DNA from: Thalassospiraceae bacterium
Lineage (GTDB): Bacteria > Pseudomonadota > Alphaproteobacteria > Rhodospirillales > Magnetovibrionaceae
Reading direction: 5' to 3'
Length of the DNA: 19,824 nt
Assembly: GCA_030638205.1 (NCBI GenBank)
Contig: DAOWFB010000117.1
Span: 1-19,824, forward strand
The stretch's first letter is position 1, and every line of letters starts with the position of its first letter. Both the position numbers and the translations under genes were made by a program. The notes beneath the pieces were generated by a model. The model was not told where the DNA came from. It did no database searches and was given only the letters and a program-made list of their open reading frames with translations. Shown here piece by piece: positions 1 through 7,736 of this stretch.

Positions 1-9
1 GATTTCTAA

Positions 10-399
10 ATGGCTGTAGATATGGGTATGAAAGTCCTGATTGTAGATGATTATAAGACCATGCTCAGGATTATGCGTAATCTGCTAAAGCAATTGGGTT
101 TTGACAATGTAGAGGAAGCCATTGATGGCACCGCTGCTCATGCAATCCTTACTGAGGATCCTAATTTCGGGCTGATTATTTCTGACTGGAATATGGAGCC
201 AATGACCGGGATTGAGTTGTTGCGCAAGGTTCGATCAGATGATGCTCTAAAAGCCATACCATTTATTATGGTTACTGCTGAATCAAAATCAGAGAACGTT
301 ATTGCGGCAAAAGAAGCCGGTGTTTCAAACTACATCGTGAAACCATTTAACGCCGAAACTCTTAAGGCAAAAATGGTCAGCGTACTTGGTGATTTCTAA
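10..399 (+). CDS. cheY: Chemotaxis response regulator CheY
   Basis: A single-domain receiver of 129 aa, the same length as E. coli CheY and alignable to it along its whole length. When phosphorylated by CheA, CheY binds the flagellar switch (FliM) and changes rotation. The acidic pocket D13/D14, phospho-acceptor D59 (in ISDWNM), the switch Thr T89 (in VTAES), aromatic Y108 and K111 (in NYIVKPF) match E. coli D12/D13, D57, T87, Y106 and K109. There is no output domain. The start is ATG 10, immediately after an in-frame TAA at 7-9, so its ribosome-binding site lies outside the window. An internal Met at residue 7 is possible, but the longer form matches CheY length. cheZ follows after 12 nt and encodes the matching phosphatase. 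Identification is firm; that it is the motor-binding CheY rather than a sink paralogue is inferred from the cheZ neighbour. Confidence 0.95.
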   Translation: MAVDMGMKVLIVDDYKTMLRIMRNLLKQLGFDNVEEAIDGTAAHAILTEDPNFGLIISDWNMEPMTGIELLRKVRSDDALKAIPFIMVTAESKSENVIAAKEAGVSNYIVKPFNAETLKAKMVSVLGDF

Positions 400-411
400 G
401 GGGGGTTGCCA

Positions 412-1266
412 ATGGCCGGGGGGAAGGCAGCAAAACGCAAAACGGCAAAACGTACCCCGACTGTAAAGTCGAAATTGCCAAATAAAAAGTCCGTGAAAAA
501 GTCCGTGAAAAAGTCTGTAAAACGCGTGACGGCTAAACGTAAATCAGCAAAAATCAAATCAGTAAAACGCAAAACGCCTAAACGTAAAACGGCCAAGCGC
601 GCAAGCACGGCAAAGCCCAGGCGCGCCAGCGCCAAGAAAAAGACAGCCCAGAAAAAGAGTGGGGCCAAAAAGCACTCGGCTGTTAAAAAAGTAGTAAGCG
701 CCGCCAAAAAAGCGTCTAAGGGTAAAAAACCTTCATCCAAAATTGAAAAAATGATTTTTTCCGAATTGGAAAACCTTGCGGGCTACATCCATGATGCCAA
801 GGCTGAAATTGCATCCCTTAGGCCGGATGAGGTCAAGGATGATTTCCTGCCCACCGCCGAGATTGAACTCAGCGCAATTGTAGAGGCAACCGCCGAGGCA
901 ACGCACGCAATAATGGATGCCTGCGAAGGCTTGGAAAGCCTAATGCCCAATCTTGAGGGTGAGGCCGCATCGACCCTAATGAGCTCAACCACCAAAATTT
1001 ATGAGGCTTGCACGTTTCAGGATATTACCGGCCAGCGCATCAACAAGGTGGTAACAACCCTGCAACATATCGAAGGGCGGATAGACCTCCTGATTAAAGT
1101 ATTTGAAATTAAAACCGACAAACCCATCACTGCCAAGGAAGAGCAGAAATCTAATAATGGGGAGGCTAAGGAAGCGGGCGACGGGGACCTTCTCGAAGGC
1201 CCTCAGATTAAGGGGCAGGGCAGTAGCCAGGCTGAAATTGATGATCTTTTAGCGAGTTTTGATTAG
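412..1266 (+). CDS. cheZ: CheY-P phosphatase CheZ with Lys-rich N-terminal tail
   Basis: A 284-aa protein. CheZ speeds dephosphorylation of CheY-P and so resets the motor signal. The CheZ part is roughly residues 111-284: a helical region, then the catalytic signature FQDITGQRI (202-210), in which D204 and Q208 correspond to E. coli D143 and Q147. An acidic/polar linker leads to the C-terminal CheY-binding peptide AEIDDLLASF (274-283). Residues 1-110 are unlike E. coli CheZ: almost only Lys, Arg, Ala, Ser and Thr in histone-H1-like (K/R)-x-A-K patterns, with a threefold KKSV repeat. I chose ATG 412 over an in-frame TTG at 406 because the purine-rich AAGGGGGG at 398-405 is placed well for 412. 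The gene sits 12 nt after cheY and 6 nt before a motB-like gene. The CheZ assignment is strong; the role of the tail is unknown. Confidence 0.9.
   Translation: MAGGKAAKRKTAKRTPTVKSKLPNKKSVKKSVKKSVKRVTAKRKSAKIKSVKRKTPKRKTAKRASTAKPRRASAKKKTAQKKSGAKKHSAVKKVVSAAKKASKGKKPSSKIEKMIFSELENLAGYIHDAKAEIASLRPDEVKDDFLPTAEIELSAIVEATAEATHAIMDACEGLESLMPNLEGEAASTLMSSTTKIYEACTFQDITGQRINKVVTTLQHIEGRIDLLIKVFEIKTDKPITAKEEQKSNNGEAKEAGDGDLLEGPQIKGQGSSQAEIDDLLASFD
484..519 (+). repeat. 12-bp tandem repeat (3 copies) in the cheZ tail
   Basis: The unit AAAAAGTCCGTG occurs at 484-495 and 496-507, and at 508-519 with two changes. It encodes KKSV repeats in the basic tail of CheZ. Being a multiple of 3, it keeps the frame, so copy-number change would only lengthen or shorten the tail. 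Confidence 0.85.
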
Positions 1267-1272
1267 TCCCAT

Positions 1273-2010
1273 ATGGACGATTTTGATGCCATAACCAAGC
1301 CTGAAAAAGGCGCTGATTCGACGGTAGCCCTGTTCTTGGGATTGTATCTTGTCGTCTTGGCATTTTTTATCCTTCTTGTTTCCATATCAACTTTGGAGGA
1401 GTCGAAATCACAAACGGTAATGGATAGCCTATCCAGTGCGTTTACAACAATTGTTCCGCCTTCAGCCGACCTGCAATCATTCAGGTCAAAAGATGGCGAT
1501 GTTCTGGCGGCGCAGGAATTCCAGGAACAGGTTACAGGTATATTTGCCACATCGGTTGCCATCGAAAAGGTTGAGATAGTTCAACCGGGTAAATTGATGC
1601 GAGTGGTGCTCAAATCAGATTCTCTTTTTGTTTCCGGTGAAGCAACAATTCGCGACAGCATGTACCCGATGCTTGATCGAACCGTAGCGTCACTTTCCAA
1701 CCGTCCTGCCGGAATGCGGTTTGATCTGGAATTTGTAATAGGCGTACCGACAATAGGGGGCAAATCAATGCCGATTGTTGAGACCCTTGAAATGACGCGA
1801 GCCGGAAACTTTGCCAAAGCCATGTTTGAGCGCGGCATTCCGCCAGATAGTGTAAGCGTTGGAATGCGCCCAGGTCATGCCGACGAGGTTGTGCTATGGT
1901 TTTATACCCGCGACATCGAAGGCACGAAACTTAAATTCAAAGAAGACACAAATACAACCGATGGCGCAGATAATATTAAAGGTGGCAATGGCGCAGGTGG
2001 GGCGCAATAA
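1273..2010 (+). CDS. MotB-like protein lacking the ion-binding Asp
   Basis: A 245-aa protein with a short cytoplasmic N-terminus, one membrane helix (about residues 17-38) and a periplasmic part that is a degenerate relative of the OmpA/MotB C-terminal fold. When its helix is aligned by eye with the downstream MotB-like protein on the shared FF and S-x-S residues, the universal stator Asp position is Gly (G23 in FLGLYLVV). The segment at 112-143 (VLKSDSLFVSGEATI...) resembles the OmpA-like strand of its neighbour, but GHTD is replaced by FVIGVPT and SNWELSLARA is not recognisable. It is therefore probably not a working ion-channel subunit on its own. It could be a partner or regulator of the true MotB, or a diverged duplicate. 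The ATG at 1273 has no clear Shine-Dalgarno and lies 6 nt after cheZ, suggesting translational coupling. Membership of the MotB family is likely; the function is unknown. Confidence 0.7.
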   Translation: MDDFDAITKPEKGADSTVALFLGLYLVVLAFFILLVSISTLEESKSQTVMDSLSSAFTTIVPPSADLQSFRSKDGDVLAAQEFQEQVTGIFATSVAIEKVEIVQPGKLMRVVLKSDSLFVSGEATIRDSMYPMLDRTVASLSNRPAGMRFDLEFVIGVPTIGGKSMPIVETLEMTRAGNFAKAMFERGIPPDSVSVGMRPGHADEVVLWFYTRDIEGTKLKFKEDTNTTDGADNIKGGNGAGGAQ

Positions 2011-2011
2011 A

Positions 2012-2740
2012 ATGTCAGAAATAGAAAATCAGGAACAGGAACAGGAACCAAAACCACCAGGGAAACATGGTGCTGCGTGGATGGTAACGTTTACCGATTT
2101 GGTTTCCCTGATGCTTACATTCTTTGTTTTGTTGTTTTCCATGTCCAACGTAAAGATGGATGAATGGAATGCCATGATTGACACCCTAACACAGACCCTT
2201 AACCCATCAAAACTAACAACCGTTGCCGCAGCCACATCAAAATTCAATGTGGGAACAATATTTCGCAAGCGCGCAATAAATCTTGATTATCTTTCAACCG
2301 TGCTGGAAGAAACAATGACGCAAGATGCATTGCTTTCACAAAGCCAGCTAATGATGCTTGATGATCGCTTGATTATAGCACTTCCCGGCGATTTGCTTTT
2401 TTCTACCGGCAGGGCAGTTATGCCCGATGAGGCAAAATCAGCATTATTTACGTTAGGAAGCGTGCTTAGGAACATTGGCAACCAAATTGGCGTCAACGGC
2501 CATACTGACCCACGTCCACCGGCTAAGGGCAGCGATTTTACTTCTAACTGGGAGCTATCGTTGGCCCGTGCGGCGGCGGTGTCCAATACAATCAGAAGGT
2601 CGGGCTATACAGAGGAAATATTTGCATTTGGATATGCCGCTAGCCGGTATAGCCAGTTGCCAAAAATAGAAGAAGAAAAGCGCCTACAATTAGCCCGTCG
2701 GGTAGATATAGTTGTATTTCCTACCGTTGGGGGCGATTAA
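2012..2740 (+). CDS. motB: Flagellar stator protein MotB (OmpA-family)
   Basis: A 242-aa protein. MotB pairs with MotA to form the ion-driven stator and anchors it to peptidoglycan. A charged, Glu/Gln-rich N-terminus (three EQ units) precedes the single membrane helix at about 25-45, which contains the ion-carrying D29 in TFTDLVSLMLTFFVLLFS. The periplasmic OmpA-like domain has LPGDLLFSTGRA (124-134), the peptidoglycan-binding GHTD (163-166), SNWELSLARA (178-187) and LARRVDIVV (227-235). The open frame extends upstream to 1859, overlapping the previous gene, but ATG 2012 is the sensible start: it lies 1 nt after the previous stop, has GGTGGGG upstream, and puts the helix at the usual place. 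MotA is not in the window. An alternative is a second stator type (PomB/MotD-like); the sequence cannot tell H+ from Na+ use. Confidence 0.85.
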   Translation: MSEIENQEQEQEPKPPGKHGAAWMVTFTDLVSLMLTFFVLLFSMSNVKMDEWNAMIDTLTQTLNPSKLTTVAAATSKFNVGTIFRKRAINLDYLSTVLEETMTQDALLSQSQLMMLDDRLIIALPGDLLFSTGRAVMPDEAKSALFTLGSVLRNIGNQIGVNGHTDPRPPAKGSDFTSNWELSLARAAAVSNTIRRSGYTEEIFAFGYAASRYSQLPKIEEEKRLQLARRVDIVVFPTVGGD

Positions 2741-2744
2741 TTTA

Positions 2745-2816
2745 ATGCGTAACCTACTTACAATGGGTAGCCTACTTACAATGCGTAGCCTAATGGCAAT
2801 GCGTAGCCTACTGGCA
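2745..2816 (+). repeat. 18-bp tandem repeat (4 copies) encoding the signal-peptide N-region
   Basis: Four adjacent copies of an 18-bp unit (type ATGCGTAGCCTACTGGCA) lie at 2745-2762, 2763-2780, 2781-2798 and 2799-2816. Each begins with an in-frame ATG and encodes M-(R/G)-(N/S)-L-(L/M)-(T/A). The copies differ at a few bases. Any of the ATGs (also 2793) could in principle serve as the start; only the first is near the GGGGG tract at about 2728-2733. Confidence 0.9.
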
Positions 2817-5800
2817 ATATTTGCACTTGTCGTACCGCTTTTATTGGGTGGTGCAGGAGTGGCTGTTGCCGATACGGTAAGCACAAGCGCGGGCCAGCGT
2901 GAAAATTTTGGCAGGATGGTTTTTGCATGGCCGCAACCTGTTGGTCACGTTAGCGAAGCAGGTAATGGCTTTATATTGATTAGGTTTTCAAGACCCATAG
3001 AGACAAATTTAAATACCCCCATACGTGTTTTACAAAAATATATTTCCACAGCAGAAATTGGCTCTGATGGGACTAGTATAATATTTCGTTTGAAGGGTAA
3101 TTTTGGCCTTAGAAGTTACGATAGCGGCAACAGTGTGGTGGTCGATATATTGGATACCAATGATGCGCTAGCACAAACACCCACTGGAGCTGTTAACCCC
3201 AACGCCCAGCAGCCTGCAGTTAAGTTAAGCGTTGGTATTCGCACTGGATTACACAAGGGTTTTTCGCGCGTAGTTTTCGATTGGCCGACACAGGTGCCGT
3301 ATAGGGCAAGCAGGGATGGAAATAATCTAAATCTTTCTTTTCAGGCCAGAGGCGATGCAGATATTAGAGAGCTATCATCTGGGCGTATTCCATTTGTAAA
3401 GGGCGCAAGCGTTAGCTCCGGAAACGGCGGCACAAATATTTCGCTAACCATGGACCCCACATCAAAAATAAGACATTTCAAAATTGAAAAACGTGTGGTT
3501 GTTGATGTTTATGCCCCGGGAACCATTGATGGGGCTGTCCCTATTCAAAACACCACTAAACAGGCCGCAATTGAAACGGCCACCACCGCTCAGGATGCAA
3601 AGCCAGCGGTGGTTGTGTCCGCCAATCCTGAATCAACGCCTGCAGAAGAAGAAAAAGTTGTAAAGAAAGTTGTAGAGAAATCTGGAGACACCATAGCTTC
3701 GGAGCAACTCTCAGATGCGCCCATAAGTCTGGAGCCAAAAAAAGAAACCGTAAACATTAGCTCTGCGCCTGAAGGAGAAAAAACCGGTGAAGGCTCTGAT
3801 GCAATTTCATCGGTAAACATGCAGATAACCAAGGGCGAAGGCGGAACCTTGGATATTCAGTTTGATTGGGAAGAGCCGGTTGCCGCTGCTGTTTTTAATC
3901 GCGCCGGGTATCTTTGGATAATATTTGATAAGCGAATTTCTATTGATGCCCCGGCAATCGCAAGGGAAGCCGCCCCAACTATTTTGTCAGCCGAGCAAAT
4001 TGAAACGACAAAGGGAACCGCTATAAGGTTAAAAACCGCAGATGGAATTAATCCTGAAATAAAGCGTTCCGGTTTGGCTTGGGTATTTGAATTTGTTCGC
4101 GCACCCATGTTGCCATCGGCACCGCTGGAAACTGTCGCCCAGCCAAGTTCGCCTTTGGGGGCAAGGCTTTTTGTATCGGTTCCCGAGCCGGGCGAAGTGA
4201 TTGTGGTAAAAGATCCGGAAGTTGGTGACAATCTTGCTGTGGTGCCGGTTATTCCGCTTGGCCATGGCATAGGAAGGGTTTGGTCATATCCGCAGCTAAA
4301 ACTACTGCAAACCAAACAGGGCATCGTGGTGCAGCCATTGGGCGATGATTTACGCATCCGCTCCTTGAAGCAGGGGGTTGAGGTTACCAGCGCATCGAGC
4401 CTGCAAATTTCATCGGTTACCGCGGAAGAGCTTGCAAACGTTAAGCTGGAGGCAATTCTGGCTCCCGGTGACGAGCAAGAATTTGCAAAGCCGCTTACGC
4501 GGATATTGGATTTGGAAAAATGGAAACGGGCTGACCTTAAATCATTTATCGACGCAAGGCAGGCACTGCAATTGGAAATCGCAGTATCAAGAACCGATAA
4601 AAAACTTGAAGAGGCACGATTTGAGCTAGCGCGGTTTTATTTTTCCGGTACGTTTTCTGCTGAAACACTCGGCGTTATTGAGATAATGATTGAAAAAAAT
4701 CCCGAGATTGAAAATAACCTGGAAATAGCCCTTATGCGCGGCGCATCTAGTTTGTTGATGGGGCGTTTCGAAGATGCCCGCAATTATCTGTTTGCTGAGG
4801 TTTTGAACGATAATGATGAAAGTGCATTTTGGCGTGCGGCACTGGCGGCCGAAGAAGGAAAATTATCTGAAGTCGCATTTGATCTAAGACGTACTGGTGC
4901 AATAACGCGACCCTATACCAAGGCATTAAAAATGCCCATGGCAACAATGGTGGCCTCAGCTGCGGTTGAGGTGGGTGATATAAAACAAGCTGGCATCTAT
5001 ATAGATATACTCAATCTTGAAAGCCCCGATCCTTCACAGCAAAATCAGATTGATTTTGTAGCGGCCAAGCTATTGAAGCTTGGCGGTGATTTTGAAGGCG
5101 CGATTGGTAAATTTGAAGAAGTAATGGACGGCCAGCATCGCCCGAGCAGGGCCAAGGCCGCAGTTGCCAGAGCACAGTTATTGCTTGAGCTTGATCGTTA
5201 TTCATCGCAAGACATGATTGAAGAATACGAAAAGCTTCGTTTTTCATGGCGCGGCGGCGATTTTGAATTTTGGTTATTACAAAATCTTGGCCAGCTTTAT
5301 AGCTCAACAGGCATGTACCGCGAAGGGCTTCAGGCGTTAAAGCAAGCGGCGACATATTTCCGTGATTATGAAGAATCATCCGACGTTACTAAGCAAATGT
5401 CAGATTTATTTCAGAAACTTTATCTTGATGGTGCGGCTGATGAGCTTGCGCCGGTAACGGCAATTGCGCTTTATGATGAATACCGTGAATTAACGCCGGC
5501 CGGTGAAAAGGGCGACGAGATGATCCGCAAGCTTGCCGACAGGCTGGTTTCGGTTGATCTATTGGATCGTGCGGCCGATCTTCTTGAAGGGCAAGTTGAG
5601 TTCCGCCTTAAGGGTGCTGAGAAAGCCCGGGTTGGCGCCAGATTGGCGCTGGTATTTTTGTTTGACCATAAGTTTGATGATGCCTTGAGGGTTTTAAACG
5701 CATCAAACGAACCCGGACTGTCGGATGATTTGGCGCATAATCGTTTAATACTTAGGACGCGTGCCACCATAGGGGTCGGTCAGGGCGATGATGCACTTGA

Positions 5801-6215
5801 AATGCTAAAAGGAAACCCCACGGCTGATGCTAATGAGCTAAGAGCGGAAATATACTGGCGCAAAGCCGATTGGAAAAATGCTTCCAAGGTAATGGGCAAG
5901 CTGGCCAGGTCTTATGGTGCAAAAGCCAGAAAACCATTAAACGACAGGAAGGCGTACATGGTTTTGCGTTGGGCGGTTGCCGAAACCCTTAACAAGAATG
6001 AAAATTCCGTCAAGCGCATTCTTGAAAATTATGGTGCGGCAATGATGAAAAGCTCGTATGCGGACGCATTCACACTAATAGCCCAGCCAGCAGCAGCAGG
6101 CCTTGTTGATTTCCGCGGGCTTGGTGAAATATTAAAAGAGGTCGAGGATTTTCAAGGCTTCATGAGCTCATACCAAGACCAACTTAGCGCCGGCAAGCTT
6201 AGCGAAATATATTAA
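2745..6215 (+). CDS. Large exported AMIN-like/TPR protein of the motor operon
   Basis: A 1156-aa protein that I do not recognise as a named gene. It begins with a signal peptide (residues 1-42, probable cleavage after AVA before DTVS) whose first 24 residues are four repeats of a six-residue unit. Three related beta-rich segments follow at about 55-137, 173-257 and 368-450, each with an F-x-W core (VFAWPQPV, VFDWPTQV, QFDWEEPV); they look like AMIN-type domains, known elsewhere as periplasmic cell-wall-targeting modules. A charged, Ala/Thr-rich linker (about 265-355) separates the second from the third. From about residue 620 to the end the protein is alpha-helical with TPR-like repeats. The start ATG 2745 is 4 nt after motB with a GGGGG tract upstream; a TTG at 2712 would overlap motB. 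Context suggests a periplasmic scaffold or stator accessory. That role is inference; the export and domain layout are well supported. Confidence 0.75.
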   Translation: MRNLLTMGSLLTMRSLMAMRSLLAIFALVVPLLLGGAGVAVADTVSTSAGQRENFGRMVFAWPQPVGHVSEAGNGFILIRFSRPIETNLNTPIRVLQKYISTAEIGSDGTSIIFRLKGNFGLRSYDSGNSVVVDILDTNDALAQTPTGAVNPNAQQPAVKLSVGIRTGLHKGFSRVVFDWPTQVPYRASRDGNNLNLSFQARGDADIRELSSGRIPFVKGASVSSGNGGTNISLTMDPTSKIRHFKIEKRVVVDVYAPGTIDGAVPIQNTTKQAAIETATTAQDAKPAVVVSANPESTPAEEEKVVKKVVEKSGDTIASEQLSDAPISLEPKKETVNISSAPEGEKTGEGSDAISSVNMQITKGEGGTLDIQFDWEEPVAAAVFNRAGYLWIIFDKRISIDAPAIAREAAPTILSAEQIETTKGTAIRLKTADGINPEIKRSGLAWVFEFVRAPMLPSAPLETVAQPSSPLGARLFVSVPEPGEVIVVKDPEVGDNLAVVPVIPLGHGIGRVWSYPQLKLLQTKQGIVVQPLGDDLRIRSLKQGVEVTSASSLQISSVTAEELANVKLEAILAPGDEQEFAKPLTRILDLEKWKRADLKSFIDARQALQLEIAVSRTDKKLEEARFELARFYFSGTFSAETLGVIEIMIEKNPEIENNLEIALMRGASSLLMGRFEDARNYLFAEVLNDNDESAFWRAALAAEEGKLSEVAFDLRRTGAITRPYTKALKMPMATMVASAAVEVGDIKQAGIYIDILNLESPDPSQQNQIDFVAAKLLKLGGDFEGAIGKFEEVMDGQHRPSRAKAAVARAQLLLELDRYSSQDMIEEYEKLRFSWRGGDFEFWLLQNLGQLYSSTGMYREGLQALKQAATYFRDYEESSDVTKQMSDLFQKLYLDGAADELAPVTAIALYDEYRELTPAGEKGDEMIRKLADRLVSVDLLDRAADLLEGQVEFRLKGAEKARVGARLALVFLFDHKFDDALRVLNASNEPGLSDDLAHNRLILRTRATIGVGQGDDALEMLKGNPTADANELRAEIYWRKADWKNASKVMGKLARSYGAKARKPLNDRKAYMVLRWAVAETLNKNENSVKRILENYGAAMMKSSYADAFTLIAQPAAAGLVDFRGLGEILKEVEDFQGFMSSYQDQLSAGKLSEIY

Positions 6216-6247
6216 AGTTTAAAGAAATAAAAACGGGGTGGAATCTT

Positions 6248-7702
6248 GTGCAATTAAAATTAATAAGAACAAGACTAATTTTGCTGGTAACAGCTATCTT
6301 GGTTTGTGGATTCCTCACTACAAATATACTTAGTTTTCAAGTGTCAAAAAATGCACTTCGCACAACAATTCTTAATAATGAATTGCCGCTTACTAGCGAT
6401 AATATTTATTCTGAAATTCAAACGGATTTATTGCGCCCTATTTTGGTGTCATCGCTTATGGCGAACGATACATTCTTGCGTGAATGGGTGATTGACGGTG
6501 AGCGTGATACAGGAAAGATTGTCAGATATCTTGATAATATACGCAATCGTTATGATGCCTTCACGACGTTTTTTATTTCAAATAAAACCTTGGCCTATTA
6601 CCATTTTTCTGGCCCGTCCAGAATTATTGATGAAAACAACCCTGAAGATGATTGGTTTTTTCGTGTTCGCGATATGAAAGACGAATATGAAATAAACGTT
6701 GATGATAATGAACAGCAAGGAGGCGCCATTACCATATTTATCAATTACAAAACCTTTGATTCAAATGGTAAATTTATCGGTGTTTCCGGTGTCGGTTTAG
6801 GTCTTAGTTCAGTTGCGGCCATGGTTAAAAAATACGAACAAGATTTTAGTAGAAATATATTCTTTGTTGATAAAACAGGGTTTGTTCGAGTTTCATCGCA
6901 AGAGAGTATCGCTAACAATAATATAAATAATATGAACGGCATACAAAACCTTGCGACTGAGGCACTATCAAAAGATCGCGGCTCTTTTTCATATAGTCGC
7001 GATGGCGAAGAATATCTTCTTACCACACGTTATATACCGGAACTGAAATGGTATTTGTTTGTTGAATTACCGGAATCGGAAGCAACCGCCGGTATTCGCC
7101 GTGGCTTTATAGAAAATATTATAATTGGCTTTGTTGTTATTGGCATAACCATCGCGATGATTATTTATGTGATAAATTTTGCCCAACGTCAGCTGGAAAG
7201 TATGGCGGTTACTGATAAATTAACCGGCCTTGGCAACCGCCAGGCATTTGACGTTTCTTTTGGTGATGCCATAAAGCGTGCTCGTCGTACAAACGAGGAC
7301 GTGTCGCTAATGATGATAGATTTTGATAATTTTAAATCTGTTAACGATTCTTTCGGTCATATAGCGGGTGATGAGGTAATTAAAAGAGTAATTGGGTTTA
7401 TAAAACCAATGCTAAGAGAATCAGACATTCTGTGCCGTTGGGGTGGTGAGGAATTTTCTGTGGTTATGCCAGCCTGCAATGCAAAAAATGCAGCCACCAT
7501 TGCAGAAGATATACGCGATGGTGTTATGGATGAAATATTTGTTGGACAAGATATAAATTGGCGTATGACCATAAGCATAGGAATTAGCGAATTATCGGGA
7601 ACATCTGATGATGCTGTTGACATGCTTCGCCGGGCAGATAGCGCGCTATATTTGGCAAAAGAAAATGGACGCAACCGGATTGAGGTCGCCCAGATAATAT
7701 AG
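6248..7702 (+). CDS. Membrane diguanylate cyclase with periplasmic Cache sensor
   Basis: A 484-aa protein that should make cyclic di-GMP from two GTP. TM1 is at about residues 8-30, a periplasmic double-Cache-like sensor at about 35-280, TM2 at about 288-311 and a GGDEF domain at about 318-484. The domain starts with the family motif DKLTGLGNR (323-331), contains DFDNFKSVND with the metal-binding Asp, and has an intact active site GGEEF (399-403). RESD (390-393), five residues before it, is the RxxD inhibitory site, so product feedback is likely. The start is GTG 6248, 7 nt after a GGGGTGG ribosome-binding site; no ATG fits better. It is the last gene of the motor unit, 32 nt after the TPR gene, and converges on fliP. 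The sequence looks AT-richer than its neighbours. The ligand of the sensor is unknown. Activity is well supported; a role in tuning motility comes from context. Confidence 0.92.
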   Translation: MQLKLIRTRLILLVTAILVCGFLTTNILSFQVSKNALRTTILNNELPLTSDNIYSEIQTDLLRPILVSSLMANDTFLREWVIDGERDTGKIVRYLDNIRNRYDAFTTFFISNKTLAYYHFSGPSRIIDENNPEDDWFFRVRDMKDEYEINVDDNEQQGGAITIFINYKTFDSNGKFIGVSGVGLGLSSVAAMVKKYEQDFSRNIFFVDKTGFVRVSSQESIANNNINNMNGIQNLATEALSKDRGSFSYSRDGEEYLLTTRYIPELKWYLFVELPESEATAGIRRGFIENIIIGFVVIGITIAMIIYVINFAQRQLESMAVTDKLTGLGNRQAFDVSFGDAIKRARRTNEDVSLMMIDFDNFKSVNDSFGHIAGDEVIKRVIGFIKPMLRESDILCRWGGEEFSVVMPACNAKNAATIAEDIRDGVMDEIFVGQDINWRMTISIGISELSGTSDDAVDMLRRADSALYLAKENGRNRIEVAQII

Positions 7703-7736
7703 ATAATATAGGCTAATATGGGCTGGGCAGTTTGTG

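Noticed and set aside
1..9. GAT TTC TAA before cheY, identical to the last codons of cheY itself, suggesting a tandem cheY copy upstream
   Set aside because: Nine bases are too few to support a duplicate; coincidence is equally likely and the upstream sequence is not available.
484..519. Short regular repeats considered as a CRISPR array
   Set aside because: Repeats are directly adjacent, 12 bp long, coding and in frame; there are no spacers. The same applies to the other tandem repeats in the window.
396..740. Minus-strand frame of 114 codons opposite cheZ
   Set aside because: It is the mirror of the Lys-rich tail (AAA/AAG read as TTT/CTT), giving Phe/Leu-rich nonsense; the plus-strand frame encodes a clear CheZ.
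3857..4357. Minus-strand frame of 166 codons inside the TPR gene
   Set aside because: The composition is Ser/Pro/Thr-rich without domains, and the plus-strand frame is continuous with the AMIN-like repeats.
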